Shown: positions 8,873 to 19,796, numbered from the stretch's first letter. The stretch is 64,000 bases of DNA from an uncultured Clostridia bacterium (GCA_934169725.1 CAKPOF010000001.1:62001-126000); one strand, 5' to 3'. The notes: generated by a model not told the origin, from the sequence alone. Numbers and translations: made by a program.

Positions 8873-8978
8873 TTGATAAATTTATAAACATATAGTAAAA
8901 TACTAATAAATTATAAAAATAATAGGTATCGAATTAAAATAATACATAATTAATCAAAAAAGAAATAGAGGAAATAAA

Positions 8979-9551
8979 ATGATAAGTTATGAGGATTTAT
9001 ATAAAAAAGTAAAAGAAAAATTATCTTCTAAAAGATTCAAACATTCTGAAGGAGTGGTAAAAAGGGCAATAGAATATGCCGAAGTTTATAATGTAGATAT
9101 TGAAAAGATTAAAAAAATCGCAATAGCACATGATATAGCTAAAGAACTAACAGAAGAGGATAAAACTTTTTATATAAAAAAATATAAAATTAATTTGGAT
9201 GAAATAGAAAAAATAAATAAAGAATTAATACATGCAAAAATAGGTTCAGAAATTTGTAAAAATGAATTTGGCTTTACGGATGAAATGAGTGATGGTATAA
9301 GATATCATACAACAGGAAGAGAAAATATGTCTATGATAGAAAAAATTATTTATCTAGCAGATGCTACAGAAGAAAATAGAAAATATGATTATGACTATTA
9401 TGTTGAATTAACTAAAAAAGATATTAATCAAAGTATTTTAGAAATATCTGCATGGACAATAGATAATTTACTAAAAAATAATAATTTAATACATCCAGAT
9501 AGTATAAAGTGTTATAATTATTACACTATGATAAAGGGTAAAAAGCATTAA
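8979..9551 (+). CDS. yqeK: YqeK-type HD-domain phosphohydrolase (Ap4A hydrolase)
   Basis: A 190-residue HD protein with the YqeK ligand set: His22 in KRFKHSEG, His51-Asp52 in IAHDIAKE, HAKIGSEI, RYHTTGRENMS and IYLADATEEN. YqeK enzymes split diadenosine tetraphosphate symmetrically to two ADP. The gene is usually beside nadD and rsfS; here it instead precedes polA with a 33-base gap, so the two may be co-transcribed. The GAGGAAAT site supports the ATG at 8979. Confidence 0.9.
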   Translation: MISYEDLYKKVKEKLSSKRFKHSEGVVKRAIEYAEVYNVDIEKIKKIAIAHDIAKELTEEDKTFYIKKYKINLDEIEKINKELIHAKIGSEICKNEFGFTDEMSDGIRYHTTGRENMSMIEKIIYLADATEENRKYDYDYYVELTKKDINQSILEISAWTIDNLLKNNNLIHPDSIKCYNYYTMIKGKKH

Positions 9552-9584
9552 AATATAAAATGCTTAATTTTATGGAGGAAAATA

Positions 9585-12287
9585 ATGGATAGATTAGTTT
9601 TAATAGATGGTAATAGCATAATGAATAGGGCTTTTTATGGAATTATGGGAAGTAAAATGTTAACTACAAAAGATGGTAAATATACAAATGCTGTATATGG
9701 TTTTTTAGCAATTTTATTTAAATTGATAGAAGATACAAACCCACAATACATGGTAGTTGCATTTGATTTAAAAGCACCAACAGCAAGACATAAATTATAT
9801 GATGGATATAAAGCTAACAGAAAAGGAATGCCTGATGAATTAGCAGAGCAAATGCCAATGATAAAAGAAATATTAAGGGCTATGAATATAGATATAGTTG
9901 AAAAAGAGGGATATGAAGCAGATGATGTTTTAGGAACATTGTCTAGATATGGAGAAAAACAAGGACTTGAAGTTGTTATATTATCTGGAGATAGAGATAC
10001 ATTTCAATTAGCAACAGACAAGGTCACAATTAGAATCCCAAGAACAAAAGGTGGAAAAACAGAAACAGATTTATTTAATAGAGAAAAAATTGTTGAAACA
10101 TATGGAATTGAACCAAAACAATTGATAGAGGTAAAAGGATTACAAGGTGATGCATCTGACAATATTCCCGGGGTTCCAGGAATTGGAGAAAAAACAGCAT
10201 TATCATTAATTCAAAGATTTGGAAGTATTGAAAATTTATATAACAAAATTGAAAATAATGAAGATGGTTTAAAGGGAAAACAAAGAGAAAAAATTGTGGC
10301 AAATAAAGATTTAGCAATATTATCTAAAACATTAGGAACAATTAATTTAGATGTACCAATAGAAGATACATTAGAACAATTTAAAGTAGAAGAATGGGAT
10401 AAAGAAAAAGTATTAAAAATATTTAAAGAATTAAATTTTAATAGATATATAGAAAGATTTAATTTAGGTGAATTTAATTCTAATTCAGAAGAATCAGTAT
10501 ATAAAATAGAATTTAACGAAAGAGAAAAAACAATAGAACAAATAATAGAATTAGTGCAACAACAAAAAGAAATGATATTTTATATACAAACACAAAAAAA
10601 TAATAATGAAGATTATATAATAAAAGAAGATATCACAGGAATTAGTGTATACAATAAAGAAAAAAATGAAGTATATTACTTGAATTTGACAAATGAAAAT
10701 ATAAAACAATTGAAAGAAATATTAGAAGATAATGAAATTAAAAAAACAGGAATTAATATAAGCAAAACATATATATTGCTAAAACAACAAGGAATTACAT
10801 TAGGTGGAATAGAAAATGATATTTCTATAGGAGCATATATATTAAATCCAACAAACAATAAATTAGACATAAAAAATCTAGCAATGCAATATTTAGAATT
10901 TGATATTGATGAATATATTGATGATGACAAAACAGATGAACAACAATTAACATTATTTGATGAAAATAAAGAAAACGATAAAAATGAATCTAAAAAATAT
11001 AATATATATGCATATTTAGTAGAGAAAATAAACGAAATAATAATAAAAAAATTAGAAGAAACTAATAGTATAAAATTATACAAAGAAATTGATATGCCAA
11101 CAATAGAAGTTTTATCAAATATGCAATGGAATGGAATGTATGTTGATGAAAAAGAATTAGAAGAATTTGGAAAAGAATTAACATCACAAATAGATATATT
11201 AACTAAGATAATTCATGAAATGGCTGGGGAAGATTTTAACATTAATTCTACAAAACAATTAGGAGAAATTCTTTTTGAAAAGATGAAATTACCAGTTGTA
11301 AAGAAAACAAAAAATGGATATTCAACAGATGTTGATGTTTTAGAAAAGTTAAAAAAAGAAGATCCAATAATAGAAAAAATATTAGAATATAGACAATTAG
11401 TTAAACTTAATTCGACTTATGTTGAGGGATTAAAACCATATATAAATCCTAAGACAAAAAGAATCCATTCATTTTTTCATCAAACAATAACAGCAACAGG
11501 AAGAATAAGTTCAACTGAACCTAATTTACAAAATATACCTACAAGATTTGAACTAGGAAAAAGAGTTAGAAAGGTATTTAAACCAGAAAATGGAAAAATA
11601 TATGTAGATGCAGATTATTCGCAAATTGAACTTAGAGTTTTAGCACATATATCAAAAGATGAACATATGATACAAGCTTTTAAAAACAATGAAGATATTC
11701 ATAAACAAGCAGCTTCTAAAGTGTTTAAAACACCGATAGATGAAGTTACAAAAGAGCAAAGAAGTAATGCAAAAGCAGTAAACTTTGGGATTGTATATGG
11801 AATAAGTGATTTTGGATTAGGAGAACAGCTAGGTATATCACGAAAATTAGCAAAACAATATATAGAAGAATACTTGAGTGAATATGCAGGAATAAATACA
11901 TTTATGGAGAATATTATTGAGAAAACTAAAGAAAAGGGATATGTTGAAACTTTATTTAATAGAAGAAGATATGTTCCAGAATTAAGTTCTAAAAACTATA
12001 TGGTTAGACAATTTGGAAAAAGAGTTGCGATGAATACACCAATACAAGGTACAGCAGCAGACATTATGAAAATAGCAATGATAAATGTATATAAAAGATT
12101 AAAGGATGAAAATTTAGAAGCTAAAATTGTTTTGCAAGTACATGATGAAATGATGATAGAAACTTCAGACAAAGAAAAAGAGCAAGTAAAGAAAATAATA
12201 AAACAAGAAATGGAATCTGCAATAAAATTAGAAATACCACTTATAGCAGAAATATCAGAAGCTAAAACATGGTATGATTGTAAATAA
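9585..12287 (+). CDS. polA: DNA polymerase I
   Basis: A 900-residue protein with three domains in order. The 5'-nuclease domain spans about 1-290 (MDRLVLIDGNSIMNRAFYG, GDRDTFQL, GIPGIGEKTA-like GVPGIGEKTA). A degenerate 3'-5' exonuclease-like domain spans about 310-490 and lacks the DxE proofreading motif, as in Bacillus and Taq enzymes. The polymerase domain spans about 495-900, with motif A VDADYSQIELRV, motif B RSNAKAVNFGIVYG and motif C QVHDE. It acts in repair and Okazaki-fragment processing. TATGGAGGAAAATA gives a good ribosome site. Confidence 0.98.
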   Translation: MDRLVLIDGNSIMNRAFYGIMGSKMLTTKDGKYTNAVYGFLAILFKLIEDTNPQYMVVAFDLKAPTARHKLYDGYKANRKGMPDELAEQMPMIKEILRAMNIDIVEKEGYEADDVLGTLSRYGEKQGLEVVILSGDRDTFQLATDKVTIRIPRTKGGKTETDLFNREKIVETYGIEPKQLIEVKGLQGDASDNIPGVPGIGEKTALSLIQRFGSIENLYNKIENNEDGLKGKQREKIVANKDLAILSKTLGTINLDVPIEDTLEQFKVEEWDKEKVLKIFKELNFNRYIERFNLGEFNSNSEESVYKIEFNEREKTIEQIIELVQQQKEMIFYIQTQKNNNEDYIIKEDITGISVYNKEKNEVYYLNLTNENIKQLKEILEDNEIKKTGINISKTYILLKQQGITLGGIENDISIGAYILNPTNNKLDIKNLAMQYLEFDIDEYIDDDKTDEQQLTLFDENKENDKNESKKYNIYAYLVEKINEIIIKKLEETNSIKLYKEIDMPTIEVLSNMQWNGMYVDEKELEEFGKELTSQIDILTKIIHEMAGEDFNINSTKQLGEILFEKMKLPVVKKTKNGYSTDVDVLEKLKKEDPIIEKILEYRQLVKLNSTYVEGLKPYINPKTKRIHSFFHQTITATGRISSTEPNLQNIPTRFELGKRVRKVFKPENGKIYVDADYSQIELRVLAHISKDEHMIQAFKNNEDIHKQAASKVFKTPIDEVTKEQRSNAKAVNFGIVYGISDFGLGEQLGISRKLAKQYIEEYLSEYAGINTFMENIIEKTKEKGYVETLFNRRRYVPELSSKNYMVRQFGKRVAMNTPIQGTAADIMKIAMINVYKRLKDENLEAKIVLQVHDEMMIETSDKEKEQVKKIIKQEMESAIKLEIPLIAEISEAKTWYDCK

Positions 12288-12322
12288 AAGGGATAAATAG
12301 ATATAAAAGAGGAGAGAAAGTA

Positions 12323-12886
12323 TTGAAAAAAAAGATATTAATTATAATATTAATTTTTATAATTCTTTTTAGTGTTTTCGTTTTTAAAAATAAAATATTA
12401 AAAATTATGTATCCCAAAACATATAGTGAAATTGTAACTACATATGCAGAACAATATAAGGTAGATGAAAATTTAGTATATGCAGTAATAAAAGCAGAAA
12501 GCAATTTTCGTAGTAATGCAGAATCAAATAAATCTGCAATAGGATTAATGCAAATTGTAGAAGATACTGCAGTGGATGTGGCAAAAAAAAGTAATATAAA
12601 TATAGAATCGCAAAATATAAGAGAAGAATTGTTAAAGGAAGATAATAATATAAACGTAGGAACAAAATATTTATCTATATTACTTTCTAAATATGGAAAT
12701 ATAGAAGTAGCATTAGCAGCATACAATGCAGGGATAGGAACAGTTGATAATTGGATAGAAAAACAAGTTATAAAATCAGATGGTTCAGATATAGAAAATA
12801 TACCATATAAGGAAACTAATAATTATGTAAGAAAAATACTTAGAGATTATAAAATATATGAGAAATTATATAGTTACAATTCATAA
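12323..12886 (+). CDS. Membrane-anchored lytic transglycosylase (SLT domain)
   Basis: Begins with TTG eight bases after GGAGAG, 35 bases behind polA. Residues 5-21 form a membrane anchor. The SLT domain (about 35-165) has the catalytic Glu59 in KAESNF, then GLMQI and the AAYNAG motif. It should cleave peptidoglycan at the outer face of the membrane with formation of 1,6-anhydro-muramic acid. The 187-residue length fits the small Clostridia/Bacillus SLT proteins. Its last codons overlap the terminal inverted repeat of palindromic element A. Confidence 0.9.
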   Translation: MKKKILIIILIFIILFSVFVFKNKILKIMYPKTYSEIVTTYAEQYKVDENLVYAVIKAESNFRSNAESNKSAIGLMQIVEDTAVDVAKKSNINIESQNIREELLKEDNNINVGTKYLSILLSKYGNIEVALAAYNAGIGTVDNWIEKQVIKSDGSDIENIPYKETNNYVRKILRDYKIYEKLYSYNS

Positions 12887-13088
12887 TTCTAAATATGTAA
12901 GTTATAAAAATTTGATAATATATTGTTTTGAAATACCGCGTAAGCGATCAAACGAACGATAGTGAGTGCGAATTGGAGCAAACTACATACTAGTAATTTT
13001 AATATGTGGTTTGCGACACACAAGGTATATAAAAACAATATATTATCAAATTTAAAAATGATTTATTTAATAAATTATGAATTGTAAC
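12873..13088 (+). repeat. Palindromic intergenic repeat, copy A (full length)
   Basis: A 216-bp element bounded by a perfect 16-bp terminal inverted repeat (GTTACAATTCATAATT and its complement). A second long arm pair around TTTGATAATATATTG lies inside it, then the conserved core ACCGCGTAAGCGATCAAACG, GAGTGCGA and GGAGCAAAC. An inner hairpin pairs AAACTACATA with TATGTGGTTT. The left end overlaps the stop codon region of the transglycosylase gene. Confidence 0.9.
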
Positions 13089-13127
13089 ATCATATTCATA
13101 AAAATTTTTTAATTTGTTCTAAAACAG

Positions 13128-14201
<1,074 letters not shown>

Positions 14202-14208
14202 AATATAG

Positions 14209-14252
14209 GACGAATATATAATATTTTTAAAATACTCAATATTCGTCTTTTT
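14209..14252 (+). terminator. Rho-independent terminator after mreB
   Basis: GACGAATAT and ATATTCGTC form the stem, followed by TTTTTT. Confidence 0.85.
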
Positions 14253-14274
14253 TATATAGAAAGAGAGAATAAAA

Positions 14275-15568
14275 ATGAATAAAAAAGTTGCATTTATCAC
14301 ATTGCGGTTGTAAGGTAAATCAATATGAAACAAATGGAATGATACAAGAATTTATAGAAAATGGATATGAAATAGTTGAACATACTAAAAAGGCAGATAT
14401 ATATATTGTAAATACATGCACAGTAACAAATATGTCTGATAGAAAATCAAGACAAATGTTAAGAAGAGTAAAAGAATTAAATTCAAATGCAATAATAGTA
14501 GCATGTGGCTGTTATGCACAAGTAGCACAAAAAGAGTTAGAAAATATAAAAGAAATAGATTTAGTATTAGGAAATAATGAGAAAAAAGACATTGTTAAAT
14601 ATGTAGAAAATTTTATTAATACACAAACACCTGAAATAAAAGCAGATGATTTGATGAAACAAAAAGAATTTGTCGAATTTGGGAATGTAACATTTACAGA
14701 AAAGACAAGAGCTGTTATAAAAGTACAAGATGGATGTGATAGATTTTGTTCATATTGTATTATTCCATATGCTAGAGGAAGAGTTAGAAGTAGACAACCA
14801 AAACATATAATATCAGAAATAGAAAAAATAGCAAATGAGGGAATAAAAGAAGTTGTTATAACAGGAATACATATAGCCTCTTATGGTAAAGATTTTTCAG
14901 AAGATTATAAATTAATAGATTTATTAGAAGAAATTAATAAAATTGAAAAAATTCAAAGAATAAGACTAGGTTCTATAGAACCACTATTAATAACAGAAGA
15001 GTTTGTTGAAAGATTAAAAAAATTAGAAAAAGTATGCCATCAATTTCATTTGTCATTGCAAAGTGGATGTGATGAAACACTAAAAAGAATGAATAGAAGA
15101 TACACAACAGACCAATTTAGGAATATAGCACAAATTTTAAGAGAAAGTTTTGAAGACACAATGTTAACAACAGATATAATAGTAGGTTTTCCGGGAGAAA
15201 CTGAACAAGAATTTAATAAAACATATGATTTTCTGAAAGAAATAAAATTTTATAAAATGCATGTTTTTAAATATTCACCAAGAAAAGGAACAAAAGCAGC
15301 AGTAATGGAAAATCAAATAGATGGAAGTAAAAAAGAAGAAAGAAGTAAAAAATTAATAGAATTATCTAATAAAAATCAACATGAATATAATGAAAAATAT
15401 GTAGGACAAGAAGTTGAGGTTCTTTTTGAAGAAAAGAAAGATGGAATTTACAAAGGACATACTAAAAATTATATATTAGTATATTGTTTAACAGATGAGA
15501 ATTTAGAAAATAAAATAGTTAAAATAAAATGCAAAAAAGCTCAAAAAGAATATATAATTGCCGAATAA
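14275..15568 (+). CDS. mtaB: tRNA threonylcarbamoyladenosine methylthiotransferase MtaB, interrupted by a +1 frameshift at CGG
   Basis: Radical-SAM enzyme that thiomethylates t6A37 of ANN-decoding tRNAs. It has an N-terminal UPF0004 domain with cysteines in CKVNQYET, NTCTV and CGCYAQ, the radical-SAM cluster motif CDRFCSYCIIP, and a TRAM-like C-terminus. Translation from ATG 14275 gives MNKKVAFITL and then CGG (14305-14307), TTG, TAA. Skipping the C yields the family-invariant TLGCKVNQYET. Frame 0 alone would make only 12 residues, so the enzyme is lost unless the shift occurs or the C is an error. The joined length of 430 residues is normal. An AAAGAGAG site precedes the ATG. Confidence 0.9.
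14305..14307 (+). other. CGG frameshift site in mtaB
   Basis: Frame 0 reads ACA-TTG-CGG-TTG-TAA. Frame +1 reads GGT-TGT-AAG-GTA, restoring Thr-Leu-Gly-Cys-Lys-Val. Confidence 0.88.
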
Positions 15569-15627
15569 TGTAATAAAAATGCAACAACAATGTAATGAAA
15601 ATGTAATCAATATTTAACAAAAAGGTA

Positions 15628-15656
15628 TTGATAAAAAATAAAATATATAGTATAAC
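15628..15656 (+). promoter_or_regulatory. Sigma-A promoter
   Basis: TTGATA at 15628-15633, a 17-bp spacer and TATAAC at 15651-15656, ahead of the small gene at 15696. Confidence 0.75.
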
Positions 15657-15695
15657 TAGTATAGTGATTTATAAAGCTACAAAGGAGGAAATTAA

Positions 15696-15992
15696 ATGGC
15701 AGATATAAGAGAAGAAAACAATGTATTTGGTGGAGTACAATTTGAAAATAATAATACAGTAGAACAAGCAGGAAGTAATCTACCAGTAAAACAAGGATTT
15801 TGGTCAAAATTCAAATCATTCTGGTTCCAAGAAGTAGATTGGAATAAAGAAATAAGAGTAGAATTAACACCATATCAACAAAAAGTTGAAGATGAAATAA
15901 ATGAATTCTTGCATCAAGAAGTTACATGGGAAAAAGTACATGATTTCTTATTCCAAGAAGTAAAATTTGGAAAAAGTAAAACACAAGTATAA
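15696..15992 (+). CDS. Small protein with three FxxQEVxW-type repeats
   Basis: A 98-residue soluble protein with a very strong AAAGGAGG site and its own promoter and terminator, so probably well expressed. After a low-complexity N-terminus, three related motifs follow: SFWFQEVDWNKE (about 43-54), EFLHQEVTWEKV (about 68-79) and DFLFQEVKFGKS (about 82-93). I do not recognise a family and see no signal peptide or membrane segment. The regular hydrophobic-acidic repeats suggest self-assembly or a binding scaffold; this is inference. Confidence 0.7.
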   Translation: MADIREENNVFGGVQFENNNTVEQAGSNLPVKQGFWSKFKSFWFQEVDWNKEIRVELTPYQQKVEDEINEFLHQEVTWEKVHDFLFQEVKFGKSKTQV

Positions 15993-16008
15993 TTAATAAG
16001 TAATAATA

Positions 16009-16050
16009 AAAAAGTATGGCACATTTTATAGAAATGTGTTATACTTTTTT
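16009..16050 (+). terminator. Rho-independent terminator
   Basis: AAAAGTAT...ACACATTT pairs with AAATGTG...ATACTTTTTT, ending in a T-run. Confidence 0.85.
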
Positions 16051-16082
16051 GTTGTAATATAGGAAAAAAATTATATATTATA

Positions 16083-16298
16083 GTTACAATTTACAGTTTA
16101 AAATATTTAACCTATAAAAATTTAATAATATATTGTTTTTATATACCTTGTGTGTCGCAAACCACATATTAAAATTACTAGTATGTAGTTTGCTCCAAAT
16201 CGCACTCACTAACGTTCGTTTGATCGCTTACGCGGTATTTCAAAACAATATATTATTAAATTTAAAAGTGATTTATTTTTTAAACTGTGAATCGTAAT
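16083..16298 (-). repeat. Palindromic intergenic repeat, copy B
   Basis: Inverse orientation to copy A. Outer arms GTTACAATTTACAGTTTA and TAAACTGTGAATCGTAAT pair at 15 of 18 positions. Inner arms around AATTTAATAATATATTG and the conserved core (TTGCTCCAAATCGCACTCAC, GATCGCTTACGCGGTATT) are intact. Confidence 0.9.
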
Positions 16299-16330
16299 AT
16301 TTAATCTATAAAAGAAAAAAGGAGAAATAA

Positions 16331-17695
16331 ATGGCAAAAAGTAAAACTGTATTTGTATGTAGTGAATGTGGAAATGAATCAAGTAAATGGCTAGGTAAGT
16401 GCCCTGCATGTAATAGTTGGAACAGTTTTTATGAACAAAAAGTTGTAGAAACTAAATCAGGAATACATAAAGGGGTAGGAAAAAGTGAAAATAAACCTCA
16501 AAAATTAAATTCATATGTAGCTAAAGAAACAATAAGAACACAAACTGGATTTAAAGAATTAGATAGAGTATTAGGTGGAGGATTGGTAAAAGGTTCTTTA
16601 GTGCTACTAGGTGGAGAACCAGGAATAGGAAAATCAACTTTAATATTACAAATATGTGATAAAATAAAAGGTGACGGAAAAGTATTATATGTGTCAGGAG
16701 AAGAATCTGCAGAACAAATAAAAATGAGAGCAGATAGATTAGGAATAAACAATGATGATATTTTATTCCTTGGAGAAACAGACATAGATATAGTAAATAA
16801 TGCAATAATAGAAATAAATCCTAAATTAGTAATAATAGATTCTATTCAAACAATGTATTCAGAAGATATAACAGCAGCTGCAGGAAGTGTAAGTCAAGTA
16901 AGAGAAATAACATCACAAGTAATGAGAGTATGTAAATCAAGAGCTATAACAACTATAATTATAGGACATGTTACAAAAGAAGGAAATATAGCAGGACCAA
17001 GAGTTTTAGAACATATGGTAGATACCGTTTTGTATCTTGAAGGAGAAAGATATTTTTCATATAGAATATTAAGAGGAGTAAAAAATAGATTTGGTTCAAC
17101 AAATGAAATAGGAATGTTTGAAATGAATGAAGAGGGAATGGGTGAAATAACAAATCCTTCAGATATATTAATATCAGAAAGAAAAGAAAATCAAGCTGGT
17201 TCATGCATAGTATCAAGTATAGAAGGAACAAGAGCAATACTAATAGAAATGCAAGCATTAACAACACAAAGTATATTTGGAATTCCTAAAAGAACAGCAA
17301 ATGGAACAGACTATAACAGACTTGCACTATTAATTGCAGTTTTGGAAAAAAGAGCAGGAATGATGCTTGGTGGACAAGACATATATTTGAATTTAGTAGG
17401 AGGAATAAGGGTTAATGAACCATCAATAGATTTAGGAATGATTATGTCAGTAGCTTCAAGCTTTAAAAATGTATCTATACCAAGAGATATGGTTATAATA
17501 GGAGAAGTAGGACTAACAGGTGAATTAAGAAGAATAAATTTAATAGATAAAAGATTAAAAGAAGCAGAAAAATTAGGATTTAAAAGTTGCATAATTCCAG
17601 AAAGTAACAAAAAAGACTTGAAAGAAAAGTATAAATTAGATATAATAGGTGTCAGCAATATTAATGAAGCTATGAAAAAAATTGGATTGAAATAA
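16331..17695 (+). CDS. radA: DNA repair protein RadA/Sms
   Basis: A 454-residue protein with the full RadA order: a zinc finger (Cys10, Cys13, Cys24, Cys27), a RecA-like ATPase with Walker A GGEPGIGKST (about 94-103), the RadA-specific KNRFG motif, and a Lon-protease-like C-terminal domain lacking catalytic residues. It drives branch migration in recombination. AAAAAAGGAG precedes the ATG. The disA gene follows after 35 bases, the usual radA-disA pairing of Firmicutes. Confidence 0.97.
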   Translation: MAKSKTVFVCSECGNESSKWLGKCPACNSWNSFYEQKVVETKSGIHKGVGKSENKPQKLNSYVAKETIRTQTGFKELDRVLGGGLVKGSLVLLGGEPGIGKSTLILQICDKIKGDGKVLYVSGEESAEQIKMRADRLGINNDDILFLGETDIDIVNNAIIEINPKLVIIDSIQTMYSEDITAAAGSVSQVREITSQVMRVCKSRAITTIIIGHVTKEGNIAGPRVLEHMVDTVLYLEGERYFSYRILRGVKNRFGSTNEIGMFEMNEEGMGEITNPSDILISERKENQAGSCIVSSIEGTRAILIEMQALTTQSIFGIPKRTANGTDYNRLALLIAVLEKRAGMMLGGQDIYLNLVGGIRVNEPSIDLGMIMSVASSFKNVSIPRDMVIIGEVGLTGELRRINLIDKRLKEAEKLGFKSCIIPESNKKDLKEKYKLDIIGVSNINEAMKKIGLK

Positions 17696-17730
17696 TACTG
17701 TTAAGTTAAAGGGGAGAAAGGAGATTAATT

Positions 17731-18804
17731 TTGAAAAAGTTAAAAGAAGATAATATAACATCAGTTTTAAAATTAATAGCTCCAGGAACACCGATAAGAG
17801 ATGGACTAGAAAATATTTTAAGAGCAAAGACGGGAGCTTTATTATTAATAACAGACAATAATGAAATTTTAAAAGAAGTAGTAGATGGTGGTTTTATTAT
17901 AAATGAAGAATATACATCGTCAAAATTATATGAATTAGCTAAGATGGATGGAGCAATTGTATTAAGTGGAGACCTTAGAAAAATATTATATGCCAATGCA
18001 CAATTGATACCTCAAAGAGAAATACAAACTACAGAAACAGGTACTAGACATAGAACAGCAGAAAGAACAGCTAAACAAACAGGAGAATTAGTTATTAGTA
18101 TTTCACAAAGAAGAAATATAATAACAGTATTTAAAGGATATGACAGATATGTGCTAGAAGATACAGATGTAGTATTAAATAAAGCTAATCAAGCAATACA
18201 AACATTGGAAAAATATAAAAAAGTATTTGATAATAAGTTAAATATATTGAATGAATATGAATTTAATGATATAGTAACATTACAAAACGTGGTACTAGCA
18301 ATTCAAAGAGCAGAAATGGTAATGAGAATTGTAGAAGAAATCCAAAGACAAATATATGAATTAGGAAATGATGGTAGACTAGTAAAAATGCAATTAGATG
18401 AATTGATAGGTGGGTTAGAAAAAGAAGAAAGCTTAATAATAAAAGACTATATGGTTAAACAAAAAGAAACACCAGAAAACATGATAGAAAAATTAAGAAA
18501 TTTGGAATATGAAGAATTATTAAAAGAATCTACAATTGCAAAAATATTAGGATATGAATATTTTGATAATTATGATGAAGTTGCGGTATATCCAAAAGGA
18601 TATAGAATATTAAGCAAAGTACCTAGAATGCCGTCAAATATAGTAGAAAACTTAGTAGACTCATTTAAGTCATTTCAACATATATTGGCAGCAGATATAG
18701 AAAGCCTAGATGAAGTAGATGGAATTGGTGAAGTAAGAGCAAGAACAATAAAACAATCATTAAAAAGAATGCAAGAACAATTTGTTTTTGATAATATTAT
18801 ATAA
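17731..18804 (+). CDS. disA: DNA integrity scanning protein, diadenylate cyclase
   Basis: A 357-residue DisA that makes c-di-AMP from two ATP while scanning DNA for branched structures. The cyclase domain has DGA (73-75) and RHR (106-108), with SISQRRNIITVF beyond. A helical spine and C-terminal helix-hairpin-helix (VDGIGEVRARTIKQSL) complete the protein. It starts with TTG seven bases after AAAGGAG. Its position behind radA is conserved, and RadA is known to modulate DisA activity. Confidence 0.97.
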   Translation: MKKLKEDNITSVLKLIAPGTPIRDGLENILRAKTGALLLITDNNEILKEVVDGGFIINEEYTSSKLYELAKMDGAIVLSGDLRKILYANAQLIPQREIQTTETGTRHRTAERTAKQTGELVISISQRRNIITVFKGYDRYVLEDTDVVLNKANQAIQTLEKYKKVFDNKLNILNEYEFNDIVTLQNVVLAIQRAEMVMRIVEEIQRQIYELGNDGRLVKMQLDELIGGLEKEESLIIKDYMVKQKETPENMIEKLRNLEYEELLKESTIAKILGYEYFDNYDEVAVYPKGYRILSKVPRMPSNIVENLVDSFKSFQHILAADIESLDEVDGIGEVRARTIKQSLKRMQEQFVFDNII

Positions 18805-18861
18805 AGGTATATAGATTTACCTAAAAAATCTAAATATAAAAAGATAAGGAAGAAAGAGCAA

Positions 18862-19668
18862 ATGGAAAAATTTAAAAAGATAATATGGATAATTGCATTA
18901 ATAATAATTCTTGTATTAATAGGAGTTGTATGTATGGGATATTATAAAAATGCAACAATGGAAGTAAAAAGACCAATTGCAACAATGGAAGTAGAAAATT
19001 TTGGAACTGTAAAAATGGAACTATATCCAGAATATGCACCACAAACAGTTGCAAATTTTATAACATTAGCAAATAGAGGATTTTATAATGGATTAACATT
19101 TCATAGAATAGTAAAAGACTTTATGATACAAGGTGGAGACAAAAATGGAGACGGAACAGGTTCTGCAACAATTAAAGATTTAAAAGATGATGGAGAAGAT
19201 ACAAACTACTCAATAAAAGGTGAATTTATAGCAAATGGAGTAGAAAATAAATTACAATTTGAAGAAGGAACATTAGCAATGGCTAGATCAGACTATACTA
19301 GTTATTCATCAACATTAAAAGAAGAATCATATAATTCAGGAAGTTCACAATTCTTTATAGTGACAGCTAAAAATACTTCATTAAACGGACAATATACATC
19401 ATTTGGAAAAGTTATTGAAGGAATGGATGTTGTACATAAAATTGAAGAAGTAGAAGTAAAAGCAGCTGATACATCATCTACAGAAGAAACATCAGCAAAT
19501 ACAGAAGTTAGTACACCAGTTAATCCACCAAAAATCACATCAATAACAGTAGAAACAAATGGAGTAGATTATGGATTACCAGAAACATTAACACCATTTG
19601 ACTATACATCATGGTTATACAAACAATATGGAATAGATCCAAGTTCTTTTTCAACAACAGGTAAATAA
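18862..19668 (+). CDS. Membrane-anchored cyclophilin-type peptidyl-prolyl isomerase
   Basis: A 268-residue protein. Residues 5-27 form a membrane anchor, with Cys24 in VVCMG perhaps lipidated. The cyclophilin domain follows, with GLTFHRIVKDFMIQGGD, a GSSQFFI core and FGKVIEGMDVV. A Ser/Thr-rich insert and a C-terminal tail (FDYTSWLYKQYGI) come after it. It probably assists folding of secreted proteins outside the membrane. The start follows AAGGAAGAAAG. Confidence 0.92.
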   Translation: MEKFKKIIWIIALIIILVLIGVVCMGYYKNATMEVKRPIATMEVENFGTVKMELYPEYAPQTVANFITLANRGFYNGLTFHRIVKDFMIQGGDKNGDGTGSATIKDLKDDGEDTNYSIKGEFIANGVENKLQFEEGTLAMARSDYTSYSSTLKEESYNSGSSQFFIVTAKNTSLNGQYTSFGKVIEGMDVVHKIEEVEVKAADTSSTEETSANTEVSTPVNPPKITSITVETNGVDYGLPETLTPFDYTSWLYKQYGIDPSSFSTTGK

Positions 19669-19796
19669 TTAAAGTTATTAGTAAGTAGTTTGCTCCAATT
19701 CGCACTTACTAACGTTTGTTTAATCGCTTACGCGGTATTATAAAACAATATATTATTAAATTTAAAATGATTAATTTAATAAAATGCGAATTGTAA
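19668..19796 (-). repeat. Palindromic repeat, copy C (one end missing)
   Basis: Carries the core (AGTTTGCTCCAATTCGCACT, ATCGCTTACGCGGTATT), one inner arm and the GCGAATTGTAAC end. The opposite outer arm and half of the inner hairpin are gone. It directly follows the cyclophilin stop. Confidence 0.8.

Noticed and set aside
12904..13060. Palindromic repeats as CRISPR
   Set aside because: Copies are single, scattered and self-complementary rather than short direct repeats with spacers; no cas genes are seen.
14288..14320. TTG at 14288 as the mtaB start
   Set aside because: It gives a non-family N-terminus and has no ribosome site; ATG 14275 followed by the CGG shift restores the conserved start.
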